Source: Egaibacter sp046050465 (lineage in GTDB: Bacteria; Pseudomonadota; Gammaproteobacteria; Burkholderiales; Burkholderiaceae_C). From it: a stretch of 45,070 bases of DNA. The translations under genes and the position numbers were made by a program. The notes beneath the pieces are model-generated. The model was not told the DNA's origin, searched no databases, and worked only from the letters and a program-made list of their open reading frames with translations. Position 1 is the first letter of the stretch. Every line of letters begins with the position of its first letter. This document shows, in pieces, positions 8,313-16,590 of the stretch. The stretch is from NCBI GenBank assembly GCA_046050465.1, contig JBJOPS010000039.1, positions 1 to 45,070 on the forward strand, given 5' to 3'.

Positions 8313-9428
8313 ATGAGGGTGCTCATTACCGGGGCCGATGGGTTTGTGGGGAAGAATCTCCAGTTGTGTCTTCGTGAGCGCAAGGACGTCGAGGTCGTGA
8401 CTTACACGCGGGCCGATAGCACGAAGGATCTCCCCCAGCGACTTAACGGCGTGGACGTCGTATTTCATCTGGCGGGCGTGAACCGTCCCCAAGATCCCCA
8501 GGAGTTCGTGGCCGGCAACTCGGAGTTGACCCGGGCACTCAGCCTCGCGGTACAAAGTGCCAGCCGCCCCATGCGCGTGTTGCTGAGTTCATCGACTCAA
8601 GCGCGTCTCGATAACCCGTATGGCTCCAGCAAGCGGCAAGCCGAGCAAGCGGTGCAGGCGTTAGCCGGCGTCAACGGAACCTCGGTGCACGTGTTTCGTT
8701 TGCCCAATGTGTTTGGCAAGTGGTGCAAGCCCAATTACAACTCGGCTGTGGCGACTTTCTGCCATAACATCGCGCGTGGTCTGCCGGTGCAGATTAACGA
8801 CCCGAATGCGAGCGTGACGCTGGTGTACATCGACGATGTGCTCGATCGCTTCATCAGTTTGATGGATGGTGCGGATGCTGGCCTTGACGCCGAGGGTTTT
8901 GAGACGATTGCGCCACAATACACAGTGACAGTGGGCGAGTTGGCTCGTCAGATCACCGCGTTTCGCGAGAGTCGCGACAGCTTGGTCATCGACCGCGTCG
9001 GGACGGGCTTGGTACGCGCCCTCTATGCCACCTATGTGAGCTACCTGCCCGTAGAAAGCTTTGCCTACGAGGTGCAGCAGCACGCTGATCGGCGCGGGGT
9101 TTTCGTGGAGATGCTGAAGACGCCGGATTGCGGCCAGTTTTCTTTCTTCACCGCGCACCCCGGTATCACTCGGGGGGGGCACTATCATCACACAAAGACC
9201 GAGAAATTTCTGGTCATCAAAGGCCAGGCCCGTTTCCGGTTTCGTCATATGCAGACTGGTCAGGCGCACGAGCTTGAAACTCGGGGCGAAAAGCCAGAAA
9301 TCGTGGAGACGGTCCCGGGTTGGACGCATGACATCACCAATACCGGTAGCGAAGAAATGGTGGTCATGCTGTGGGCCAACGAGATATTTGATCGGGCCAA
9401 GCCGGATACTTATGCCTGCCCTGTGTAA
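8313..9428 (+). CDS. fnlB: UDP-2-acetamido-2,6-dideoxy-hexulose reductase/epimerase with cupin domain (FnlB/WbjC/CapF)
   Basis: The 371-residue bifunctional protein has an N-terminal SDR domain (MRVLITGADGFVGKN; NPYGSSKRQAEQ with YxxxK near 110) and a C-terminal cupin domain. The latter has a metal-site pattern RGGHYHHTKTEKFLVIKG and VPGWTHDITNTG. In CapF and WbjC the cupin epimerises C3 and the SDR domain then reduces C4 with NADPH, giving UDP-N-acetyl-6-deoxy-talosamine, the substrate of FnlC. The length equals that of known CapF enzymes (about 369 residues). The ATG at 8313 lies 4 bases after the fnlA stop; longer in-frame extensions overlap fnlA and are unlikely. Confidence 0.92.
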   Translation: MRVLITGADGFVGKNLQLCLRERKDVEVVTYTRADSTKDLPQRLNGVDVVFHLAGVNRPQDPQEFVAGNSELTRALSLAVQSASRPMRVLLSSSTQARLDNPYGSSKRQAEQAVQALAGVNGTSVHVFRLPNVFGKWCKPNYNSAVATFCHNIARGLPVQINDPNASVTLVYIDDVLDRFISLMDGADAGLDAEGFETIAPQYTVTVGELARQITAFRESRDSLVIDRVGTGLVRALYATYVSYLPVESFAYEVQQHADRRGVFVEMLKTPDCGQFSFFTAHPGITRGGHYHHTKTEKFLVIKGQARFRFRHMQTGQAHELETRGEKPEIVETVPGWTHDITNTGSEEMVVMLWANEIFDRAKPDTYACPV

Positions 9429-9449
9429 CTGGACAAGGAATTCCCAACC

Positions 9450-10592
9450 ATGTCGCTGAAAAAACTCAAGGTCATGACGGTGGTCGGTACCCGCCCCGAG
9501 ATCATTCGCTTGTCTCGCGTATTGGCCCGCCTGGACGAGCACTGCGACCATGTGTTGGTGCACACGGGGCAGAACTACGACTACGAGCTGAATCAGGTTT
9601 TCTTCGATGATCTGGGTATCCGCAAGCCAGATCATTTTCTTGACAGCGCCACCAATTCGACCGGTGCGGCGCACACCATCGGCAACTTGATCATTGCCGT
9701 GGATCGCGTGCTTGAGCAGGAGCGCCCCGAAGCCATGCTGGTGCTGGGCGATACCAACAGTTGCTTGTCGGTGATTCCGGCCAAGCGCCGGAAGATTCCG
9801 ATCTTTCACATGGAGGCGGGTAATCGCTGCTTTGATCAGCGTGTACCCGAAGAGACCAACCGGCGCATCGTGGATCACACGGCTGATATAAATCTCACCT
9901 ACAGCACGATTGCGCGGGATTACCTGCTGCGCGAAGGTCTGCCACCGGACATGGTTATTAAGACCGGTAGCCCCATGTTCGAAGTGTTGACGCACTACAG
10001 GCCGCGCATCGATGCGTCGAATGTGCTTCAGCGGCTGGGCCTGAAGCCGGAGCAATATTTTGTGGTCAGCGCCCATCGGGAAGAAAACATTGAGTCGCCG
10101 CTGTCGTTTGCCAAGCTCGTGGATGTGCTAAACACGGTGGCCGCAGATTACGGCTTGCCGGTGATTGTTTCCACGCATCCGCGAACGCAAAAGAGGGTGG
10201 ATGCCACGGCAGTGCGATTTCACCCGCAAATCCGTCTGCTCAAGCCGTTGGGATTCCATGATTATGTGAAGCTGCAGCTTTCGGCACGTGCAGTGCTCTC
10301 TGACAGTGGAACTATCAACGAGGAGTCCTCCATTCTGAATTTTCCGGCACTCAATCTGCGCGAGGCGCATGAGCGGCCTGAAGGTATGGAAGAAGCCGCA
10401 GTCATGATGGTGGGCTTGGAAGTTGAGCGTGTACGGCAGGCGCTGGCGATTTTGTCTGATCAGGCGCGCGGTGAGAGTCGTGAAATTTTTCAGGTGGCGG
10501 ATTACAGCATGCCCAACGTATCTGACAAGATGCTGAGAATTATTCACAGTTATACAGACTATGTGAATCGCGTTGTTTGGAAGAAATACTGA
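9450..10592 (+). CDS. fnlC: UDP-N-acetyl-L-fucosamine synthase, non-hydrolysing C2-epimerase (FnlC/WbjD/CapG)
   Basis: The 380-residue protein belongs to the WecB-type UDP-GlcNAc 2-epimerase superfamily. Landmarks are VVGTRPEIIRLSRVL (about 11-25), HTGQNYDYELNQVFF, VLGDTNSC, HMEAGNRCFDQRVPEETNRR and LSDSGTINEESSILNFPALN. In FucNAc loci this member performs the last C2 epimerisation that yields UDP-N-acetyl-L-fucosamine. It follows fnlB by 21 bases with an AAGGAA ribosome-binding site. WecB (UDP-ManNAc formation) is the alternative within the superfamily, but gene context and the EAGNRCFDQRVPEE variant favour FnlC. Confidence 0.92.
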   Translation: MSLKKLKVMTVVGTRPEIIRLSRVLARLDEHCDHVLVHTGQNYDYELNQVFFDDLGIRKPDHFLDSATNSTGAAHTIGNLIIAVDRVLEQERPEAMLVLGDTNSCLSVIPAKRRKIPIFHMEAGNRCFDQRVPEETNRRIVDHTADINLTYSTIARDYLLREGLPPDMVIKTGSPMFEVLTHYRPRIDASNVLQRLGLKPEQYFVVSAHREENIESPLSFAKLVDVLNTVAADYGLPVIVSTHPRTQKRVDATAVRFHPQIRLLKPLGFHDYVKLQLSARAVLSDSGTINEESSILNFPALNLREAHERPEGMEEAAVMMVGLEVERVRQALAILSDQARGESREIFQVADYSMPNVSDKMLRIIHSYTDYVNRVVWKKY

Positions 10593-10602
10593 GTGTGACG
10601 CA

Positions 10603-11856
10603 ATGCATTTGCTAGTGATTACCCAGTATTTCTGGCCAGAGAATTTCCGCATCAATGACTTGGTGGCGGATTTTGTCCGCAGGGGGCATCAAGTTACCGT
10701 GTTGACTGGCGTACCCAATTATCCCGAGGGGCAGGTCTTTGAAGACTATCGCCGTAATCCATCAGGGTTTGATGGCTATGCGGGGGCACGGGTCGTGCGT
10801 GTCCCCATGTTGTCTCGAGGGCACGGTGCTGTACGTCTGGTGCTTAATTATTTCAGCTTTGCATTGAGTGCGGCGCTCTGTGGCGCATGGCGTTTGCGTA
10901 AGGGGGAGTTTGATGCCATTCTGGTTTATGAGCCGTCGCCTGTGACCGTTGGTATTCCTGGTGCCGTATTGCGTTGGTTGACACGAGCCCCCATGGCTTT
11001 CTGGGTTCTCGATTTGTGGCCTGAGACGTTGAAGGCTGTGGGCACGGTGCGCTCTTCTTGGGGGTTGCGTCTTGTGGGGTTTATGGTCCAGTGGATTTAT
11101 CGCCGGTGCGACCTCATCCTCGCGCAATCCAAGAGATTTATCCCTCAAATACGCGCTTATGCCGGTAACTCGCAACGGATCGTATATTTCCCGAGCTGGG
11201 CTGAGGCCTTGTTTGTCCAAAATGACAAGCTGCCACCTGCCATGGAGGTCAACCCTGTGCCAGGGAGTTTCACCGTCATGTTTGCTGGCAATATTGGAGA
11301 GGCGCAAGATTTTCCGGGCATCTTGGAAGCTGCGCAGCGTATCAAGAATTCCCATCCGCATATCCGCTGGATAGTGTTGGGGGACGGTCGCATGAAACCG
11401 TGGGTTGTTCAGGAGCTCGCTGCGCGGCAGTTGACCCACTGCATCCACATGTTGGGACGCTTTCCTGTGGAGCGCATGCCTTCGTTTTTCATGCGCGCCG
11501 ATGCTTTGCTGGTCTGCCTCAAGAAGGAACCTATCTTTGCTATGACCATTCCCGGGAAACTGCAGTCGTATCTGGCGGTAGGTCGCCCTATTGTGGCCAT
11601 GCTGGATGGTGAAGGGGCTGATTTGCTGAATGATTCTGGCGCCGGACTGACCTGCCCAGCGGGGGATGCTGCAGGTCTCGCTAACGCCGTTGTGCGCCTG
11701 TCGGAGATGAATGAGGTCGAACGTGCGGAGATGGGGCGCAAAGGTCTTGCTTTGTACGAGCAGGAGTTTGAGCGGTCCATGTTGCTTGGGCGGCTGGAGA
11801 CCTGGATACACCAAATGGTGGTTAAATCCCCTGACGAAACGGAGCGTCTCCAGTGA
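10603..11856 (+). CDS. wbuB: GT4 glycosyltransferase, WbuB/WbjE-like (probable L-FucNAc transferase)
   Basis: The 417-residue protein starts MHLLVITQYFWPENFRINDL, the signature start of WbuB-type glycosyltransferases. VYEPSPVTVGIP and FWVLDLWPETLKAVG are also characteristic. The C-terminal donor domain has FTVMFAGNIGEAQDFPGILEAA and MTIPGKLQSYLAVGRPIVAM. E. coli O26 WbuB is described as an L-fucosamine transferase, and WbjE follows wbjBCD in P. aeruginosa O11. Position directly after fnlC supports transfer of L-FucNAc as the second sugar. A start 30 bases upstream is open, but the ATG at 10603 begins at the first conserved strand. Confidence 0.87.
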   Translation: MHLLVITQYFWPENFRINDLVADFVRRGHQVTVLTGVPNYPEGQVFEDYRRNPSGFDGYAGARVVRVPMLSRGHGAVRLVLNYFSFALSAALCGAWRLRKGEFDAILVYEPSPVTVGIPGAVLRWLTRAPMAFWVLDLWPETLKAVGTVRSSWGLRLVGFMVQWIYRRCDLILAQSKRFIPQIRAYAGNSQRIVYFPSWAEALFVQNDKLPPAMEVNPVPGSFTVMFAGNIGEAQDFPGILEAAQRIKNSHPHIRWIVLGDGRMKPWVVQELAARQLTHCIHMLGRFPVERMPSFFMRADALLVCLKKEPIFAMTIPGKLQSYLAVGRPIVAMLDGEGADLLNDSGAGLTCPAGDAAGLANAVVRLSEMNEVERAEMGRKGLALYEQEFERSMLLGRLETWIHQMVVKSPDETERLQ

Positions 11857-12803
11857 GCCTGCTTTTGACGGGTGCTTCCGGCTTTGTCGGCAGCGCACTA
11901 TTGCACAGGCTGGTTGCAACTGGCCAGGGTCTGCGGGCAAGTTACCGGGTCCTGCCACCCACCCTTCCCGCGGGTGTTGAGTGCCTTGCGATTCCTGATT
12001 TTCAGTCAGAAGGCGCCTGGCGTGACGCATTGAAGGGCGTGAAAGTGCTTGTCCACGCGGCTGCCAGAGTGCATGTCATGGATGAGGATGCGGCTGACCC
12101 CTTGCAGGAGTTCAGACGAATCAATGTCAAAGGCACGTTGGCGCTAGGGCGCTGGGCAGCGGAAACCGGAGTCCAGCGATTTGTGTTCATCAGCTCGGTC
12201 AAGGCTCTCGGTGAAGGGACTCTCCCCGGAGCCCCATTTTTTGCCGACACGCCGCCTGCGCCAGAGGATGCGTATGGGATTTCCAAGAGGGAGGCCGAGC
12301 AAGGTCTGCAGGAACTCGCGCAAGAAACCGGAATGGAAGTGGTCATCATTCGCCCGCCCTTGGTTTACGGTCCAGGTGTTAAGGCTAACTTTGCATCCAT
12401 GATGCGTTGGCTGTTTCGGGGGATACCTTTGCCTTTGGGTGCTGTGACGCACAACAGGCGCAGCTTTGTGGCGCTGGACAATTTGGTGGATTTGATTGTG
12501 GTGTGCATAAGCCACCCTGCGGCAGCCAATCAAACCTTTCTTGTCAGCGATGGGGATGATTTGTCGACGGTTGAATTACTGCAACGCATGGGGCGCGCAT
12601 TAGGGCGGCGTGTATATTTGCCCGTTATTCCTGCTTTTTTGCTTAATTGGGGCGCCTGCTTGACCGGTAAAAAAGATGTTTATGATCGTTTGTGCGGCTC
12701 GCTACAGGTCGATATCAGAAAGAACCGGCAATTATTGGATTGGGTTCCCCCGTTGACGGTGGATGAAGGGCTTAAGCGTGTAGCAAAAGAGTTCCAGCAA
12801 TGA
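11853..12803 (+). CDS. NAD(P)-dependent sugar-nucleotide epimerase/reductase (WbjF/WbpV/WbpK-like)
   Basis: The 316-residue extended SDR has LLLTGASGFVGSALL at its N-terminus, FISSVKALGEG (about 112-122) and AYGISK with Tyr141 and Lys145. In P. aeruginosa serotypes, WbjF, WbpV and WbpK lie between the glycosyltransferases and wbpL/wbpM. WbpV and WbpK reduce the 4-keto product of WbpM to UDP-D-QuiNAc or UDP-D-FucNAc. The same pairing with a WbpM-type dehydratase here suggests a C4 reductase, though UDP-glucose 4-epimerase activity cannot be excluded. Translation starts at GTG 11853, overlapping the previous stop as GTGA, and the gene overlaps the next one as ATGA. Confidence 0.82.
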   Translation: MSLLLTGASGFVGSALLHRLVATGQGLRASYRVLPPTLPAGVECLAIPDFQSEGAWRDALKGVKVLVHAAARVHVMDEDAADPLQEFRRINVKGTLALGRWAAETGVQRFVFISSVKALGEGTLPGAPFFADTPPAPEDAYGISKREAEQGLQELAQETGMEVVIIRPPLVYGPGVKANFASMMRWLFRGIPLPLGAVTHNRRSFVALDNLVDLIVVCISHPAAANQTFLVSDGDDLSTVELLQRMGRALGRRVYLPVIPAFLLNWGACLTGKKDVYDRLCGSLQVDIRKNRQLLDWVPPLTVDEGLKRVAKEFQQ

Positions 12804-13360
12804 AGCGAGTATTTGATGTGGTTATGGCAGTGGTCGGAGGGCTGGCGTTTGTTATTCCCATTTTAGCTATCGTGCTGGCTATCCGCTTGACGTCTGTAGG
12901 GCCTGTTATATATTGGAGTAATCGTGTAGGACGAAATAATCGCATATTTAAAATGCCAAAATTTCGTAGCATGCGCATGAATACTCCGGCTTTGGCAACT
13001 CATTTACTGGAAAACCCGGAGCAGTGGTTGACTCCGATAGGCTCATTTCTCCGTAAAAGCAGTTTGGATGAGTTGCCACAGCTATGGAGTATTCTCAAAG
13101 GGGATATGAGCTTTGTCGGCCCGCGGCCTGCCATGTTTAATCAGCAGGACTTGATTGAGTTGCGTACCAAGGCTGATGTTCATACGCTCATGCCTGGGTT
13201 AACAGGGTGGGCGCAGATTAATGGACGGGATGAGTTGCCGACTCTACAAAAAGTGATTTTGGATGAAGAGTATTTGCACCGATGCTCGTTTGGTCTGGAT
13301 TTAAAGATAATTGCCCTTACGTTTGTCAAAGTATTGAAACGGGAAAGTGTTGCCCACTGA
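12800..13360 (+). CDS. Monotopic polyprenyl-phosphate phosphoglycosyl transferase (PglC-like, PF02397)
   Basis: The 186-residue initiating enzyme should transfer a sugar-1-phosphate from a UDP-sugar to undecaprenyl phosphate. It has one N-terminal re-entrant hydrophobic helix (VVMAVVGGLAFVIPILAIVL, about 7-26), the KFRSMRMN segment, the catalytic Asp-Glu pair in SSLDELPQLW (D90, E91), GDMSFVGPRP and PGLTGWAQINGRDE. The short length is that of the minimal PglC/WcaJ C-terminal catalytic domain without the four extra membrane helices. Context suggests a UDP-6-deoxy-HexNAc (QuiNAc or FucNAc) substrate. Pseudomonas loci of similar order use a WecA-type WbpL instead, so this is a functional replacement by an unrelated fold. 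Confidence 0.92.
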   Translation: MKRVFDVVMAVVGGLAFVIPILAIVLAIRLTSVGPVIYWSNRVGRNNRIFKMPKFRSMRMNTPALATHLLENPEQWLTPIGSFLRKSSLDELPQLWSILKGDMSFVGPRPAMFNQQDLIELRTKADVHTLMPGLTGWAQINGRDELPTLQKVILDEEYLHRCSFGLDLKIIALTFVKVLKRESVAH

Positions 13361-13385
13361 TTTCAGATCCATGAAGGAGAAAATG

Positions 13386-13736
13386 ATGACTAATTTGATT
13401 GATATCCAAACTCAAATCGAAAAACTGCAAAAGCAGGCCGCCGAAATAAAGTCCAAAGAATTCAATGGCACGGTGCAGGATATTCTTGCCAGAATGCAGG
13501 CCTTTGGCATCACGGTCAAAGATTTGCAGGCCGCCAAGCTTGGCAAGGGTGGTCGCAAGGTCAAGGTGGGTGTGTCCAAAGGTCTCAAGGCTTCAAAAAA
13601 AGCAAAGACGCCGGTGGCACCCAAATTTCGCGGCCCCAATGGTGAGGCATGGTCTGGCCGTGGCTTGACGCCCAAGTGGCTGGCTGCCTTGATTGCCCAG
13701 GGTCACACCAGGGATTCGTTCGCTATCAATGCATAG
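13386..13736 (+). CDS. H-NS-family nucleoid-associated DNA-binding protein
   Basis: The 116-residue protein has an N-terminal coiled-coil oligomerisation segment (IDIQTQIEKLQKQAAEIK, about 5-22), a basic linker rich in K and G (about 52-80) and the H-NS DNA-binding motif KFRGPNGEAWSGRGLTPKWL (80-99), in which the GRG-type AT-hook loop is intact. GAAGGAGA at 13373-13380 is the ribosome-binding site; it fits ATG 13386 best, with ATG 13383 and 13371 as alternatives. H-NS proteins silence AT-rich, often transferred DNA. This copy lies inside the polysaccharide operon and overlaps the next gene by 8 bases, so it is probably co-expressed with the genes it may control. A local regulatory role is inference. 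Confidence 0.88.
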   Translation: MTNLIDIQTQIEKLQKQAAEIKSKEFNGTVQDILARMQAFGITVKDLQAAKLGKGGRKVKVGVSKGLKASKKAKTPVAPKFRGPNGEAWSGRGLTPKWLAALIAQGHTRDSFAINA

Positions 13737-15588
13737 TCGGGTGCTGGCTTGGCCGCGCTGGGTCAAGCGCCTGGTGGTGATTGGGCTGGATGTGTTGTTG
13801 GCGTTGGTTGCAACCTGGCTTGCATTCACGCTCAGGCTGGACGCTTTGAATAGCCCTGCGGGGGCGCAGTGGTGGGTGTATGTGCTGTCGCCGTTGTTGG
13901 CTGTGCCCATTTTTGTGCGTTTCGGGTTGTATCGTGCCATTTTTCGGTATACCGGGCAGGCCGCACTCATGGCAACTGGCAAGGCGGTTGCCATGTATGC
14001 AATTTTGTTGACTTCCATCTTGTTATGGCAGCAATGGAATATGGTGCCACGTAGCCTGGGTGTCTTGCAGCCGTTGGTTTTTTTGCTGCTGGTGGGTGCA
14101 AGTCGTGCTTTTGCGCGGTTTTGGCTGGCTGGTTTTGCTTCTTCTGCGGGTGCGGGGGGCGGTCGTCTTTTGATTTTCGGGGCGGGTACGGTGGGGGCGC
14201 AGACTGCTGCCGCGTTGGGTTTGTCTGGTCGGTATCAGTTGGTGGGTTTTGTGGATGATGATCCGGGAAAGGAGCGCCGCAGTATCAACGGGGTGCCTGT
14301 GTTTTCTTCAGACAATTTACCGGCTTTGGTAATGAAGGCGCGGGTGTCTGACATGTTGCTGGCCATGCCCAATGCAACCAGGGTGCGGCGCAACCAGATT
14401 ATCGAGTCGCTGCAGGGGCTGCCAGTGCATGTGCGTACTTTACCCAGCATGACGGATCTGGCTAGTGGCAAGGTTACGGTGCAGGATATCCATGAGCTGG
14501 ATATTGAAGATTTGCTGGGTCGGGATCCGGTGCCACCGAATGTGGCTTTGCTGGCGCAGGATTTGGCTGGACAGGTTGTTTTTGTCACGGGGGCGGGGGG
14601 TAGCATCGGCGGGGAGTTGACCCGCCAGATCGTATTGCAGCGGCCACGCCAGTTGCTGCTTCTGGAGCACAACGAGTTTGGCCTGTATGCCATCCACCAG
14701 GAGTTGCAGGCCATTTGCAAGGCCCGGCAGCTAGCGGTGGAGCTGGTGCCCTTGCTTGGTAGCGTATCCAATCCGGCGCGCTTGGCAGCAATCTGCGCTG
14801 GCTACCGGCCTGCCACGGTGTACCACGCTGCCGCGTACAAGCATGTGCCCATGGTGGAAGACAACCCCGGCGAGGGTGTGCGCAACAATGTATTCGGCAC
14901 GTTGAACCTGGCCCGGGCGGTTGCGGCCAGTGGTGCGCGGCGTTTCGTGCTGGTCAGCACCGACAAGGCCGTGCGCCCTGCGAATGTGATGGGGGCGACC
15001 AAACGGGTGGCCGAACTGGTGTTGCAGGCGCTGGCCGATGCCGGTACGGGCACTTGCTTTTCCATAGTGCGGTTCGGCAATGTGCTGGGCTCCAGCGGTA
15101 GCGTGGTGCCTTTGTTTCGCAAGCAGCTTGCGGCGGGTGGGCCGCTCACGGTTACGCACCAGGAGGTTACACGCTACTTTATGACTATCCCCGAGGCTGC
15201 CCAGCTGGTGCTGCAGGCCGGGGCCATGGGGCAGGGCGGTGATGTGTTTGTGCTGGACATGGGGCAGCCCGTGAAGATCATGGATCTGGCGCGGCGCATG
15301 GTGCAGCTCTCCGGCCTGTCGGTGCGCGATGCGGCGCACCCTGCGGGCGATATCGAAATTGCCGTGACCGGCTTGCGCGTGGGCGAGAAGCTGTATGAGG
15401 AGTTGCTGATTGGCGATAACCCGCAACCCACGGCACACCCGCGCATCATGAAGGCCCATGAGCCGTTCATGCCCTGGGCTGCGCTGGAGCAGGAGCTGCA
15501 GGTGTTGCTGCAGGCGGCCAACGCCAATGATGCAGTCGCCATCAAGGCCTTCATGGTCAAGCACGTACAGGGTTACCAGCCGGCCTAG
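13729..15588 (+). CDS. wbpM: Membrane nucleotide-sugar 4,6-dehydratase (WbpM/PglF/CapD family)
   Basis: The 619-residue protein has an N-terminal membrane part with about four helices (LVVIGLDVLLALVATWLAFT first), a regulatory Rossmann domain (LLIFGAGTVGAQTAAAL, then VGFVDDDPGKERRSINGVPV), and the catalytic SDR domain (VFVTGAGGSIGGELTRQI). STDKAV at 410-415 and VMGATK at 420-425 show the Met-x3-Lys catalytic variant of this family. WbpM converts UDP-GlcNAc to UDP-4-keto-6-deoxy-GlcNAc, the precursor of D-QuiNAc and D-FucNAc. An upstream TTG at 13693 is open, but ATG 13729 is preferred. It is the last gene of the polysaccharide block, as wbpM is in Pseudomonas O loci. Confidence 0.92.
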   Translation: MHSRVLAWPRWVKRLVVIGLDVLLALVATWLAFTLRLDALNSPAGAQWWVYVLSPLLAVPIFVRFGLYRAIFRYTGQAALMATGKAVAMYAILLTSILLWQQWNMVPRSLGVLQPLVFLLLVGASRAFARFWLAGFASSAGAGGGRLLIFGAGTVGAQTAAALGLSGRYQLVGFVDDDPGKERRSINGVPVFSSDNLPALVMKARVSDMLLAMPNATRVRRNQIIESLQGLPVHVRTLPSMTDLASGKVTVQDIHELDIEDLLGRDPVPPNVALLAQDLAGQVVFVTGAGGSIGGELTRQIVLQRPRQLLLLEHNEFGLYAIHQELQAICKARQLAVELVPLLGSVSNPARLAAICAGYRPATVYHAAAYKHVPMVEDNPGEGVRNNVFGTLNLARAVAASGARRFVLVSTDKAVRPANVMGATKRVAELVLQALADAGTGTCFSIVRFGNVLGSSGSVVPLFRKQLAAGGPLTVTHQEVTRYFMTIPEAAQLVLQAGAMGQGGDVFVLDMGQPVKIMDLARRMVQLSGLSVRDAAHPAGDIEIAVTGLRVGEKLYEELLIGDNPQPTAHPRIMKAHEPFMPWAALEQELQVLLQAANANDAVAIKAFMVKHVQGYQPA

Positions 15589-15595
15589 TTGGCCG

Positions 15596-15617
15596 CTTGC
15601 GGCAGGGACACCGCAAG
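15596..15617. terminator. Hairpin after the polysaccharide operon
   Basis: CTTGCGG (15596-15602) and CCGCAAG (15611-15617) form a perfect 7-bp inverted repeat with an 8-base loop, starting 8 bases after the wbpM-like stop. There is no following T-run, so it is not a classical intrinsic terminator, but its position fits an operon-end structure. Confidence 0.4.
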
Positions 15618-15681
15618 GGTCTGGCCCGGCTATGCGGCACAATTTGCGCTTCTTCCCTCGATTTATATACCGACTTTGACT

Positions 15682-16590
15682 ATGCCTGACGCCAGCGCTC
15701 CTGCCCCCATTGCTTCTATTGCTCCTTTTGACAAAGCCCGGATTCTGGCCCAGGCGTTGCCTTACATCCGCAAGTTCCACGGCAAGACCATGGTCATCAA
15801 ATATGGTGGCAACGCCATGACCGACCCGGCGTTGCAAAAGACGTTTGCCGAAGACGTGGTGCTGCTCAAGCTGGTGGGCATCAACCCGGTGGTGGTGCAC
15901 GGCGGTGGCCCGCAGATTGAGAGCGCGCTCAAGCGCCTGGGCATGCAGGGCCAGTTTATCCAGGGCATGCGCGTGACCGATGGCCCCACCATGGACGTGG
16001 TGGAGTGGGTGTTGGGCGGCGAAGTGCAGCAGGACATTGTGGGCCTGATCAATCAGGCCGGTGGCAAGGCCGTGGGCCTGACCGGGCGCGATGGTGCCAT
16101 GATCCGTGCGCGCAAGCTCAGGATGCTGGACAACCAGGACCCGAGCAAGGAACACGATGTGGGCCAGGTGGGCGACATCGTCAGCGTGGACCCCGGCGTG
16201 GTCAAGGCGCTGCAGGATGATGCCTTCATTCCGGTCATCAGCCCCATCGGTTTTGGTGAGCACAACGAGAGCTACAACATCAACGCCGACGTGGTGGCTG
16301 CCAAGCTGGCCACGGTGCTGCAGGCCGAAAAGCTGATGATGCTTACCAACATCAGCGGTGTGCTGGACAAGTCGGGCCAGCTGATGACTGACCTGACCGC
16401 CAGGCGCATTGACGAGCTGTTTGTGGATGGCACCATCAGCGGCGGCATGTTGCCCAAGATTGCGGGTGCGCTGGATGCGGCCAAGAGCGGGGTGAACTCG
16501 GTGCATGTGATCGACGGCCGTGTGCCGCACGTGTTGCTGCTCGAGATACTGACGGATCAGGCCTATGGAACCATGATTCGTGCCAGCTAG
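15682..16590 (+). CDS. argB: Acetylglutamate kinase
   Basis: The 302-residue amino-acid kinase phosphorylates N-acetyl-L-glutamate in the second step of arginine biosynthesis, in the cytoplasm. Landmarks are VIKYGGNAM (about 38-46), VVVHGGGPQIESALKRLG, GMRVTDGPTMDVVE, YNINADVVAAKLATVL and SGGMLPKIAGALDA near the C-terminus. Length and motif order match the family. Upstream in-frame codons back to 15589 are open, but ATG 15682 gives the usual N-terminus. It is unrelated to the polysaccharide genes and lies 93 bases after them. Association with slmA is familiar in Comamonadaceae. Confidence 0.97.
   Translation: MPDASAPAPIASIAPFDKARILAQALPYIRKFHGKTMVIKYGGNAMTDPALQKTFAEDVVLLKLVGINPVVVHGGGPQIESALKRLGMQGQFIQGMRVTDGPTMDVVEWVLGGEVQQDIVGLINQAGGKAVGLTGRDGAMIRARKLRMLDNQDPSKEHDVGQVGDIVSVDPGVVKALQDDAFIPVISPIGFGEHNESYNINADVVAAKLATVLQAEKLMMLTNISGVLDKSGQLMTDLTARRIDELFVDGTISGGMLPKIAGALDAAKSGVNSVHVIDGRVPHVLLLEILTDQAYGTMIRAS

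Noticed and set aside
7343..8383. 346-codon minus-strand open frame
   Set aside because: It is the antisense of fnlA; no family resemblance.
8661..10076. 471-codon minus-strand open frame
   Set aside because: It spans the reverse of fnlB and fnlC, both recognised with full-length motifs; it is a shadow.
10762..12030. 422-codon minus-strand open frame
   Set aside because: It is antisense to the wbuB-like gene, with no domain or start signal.
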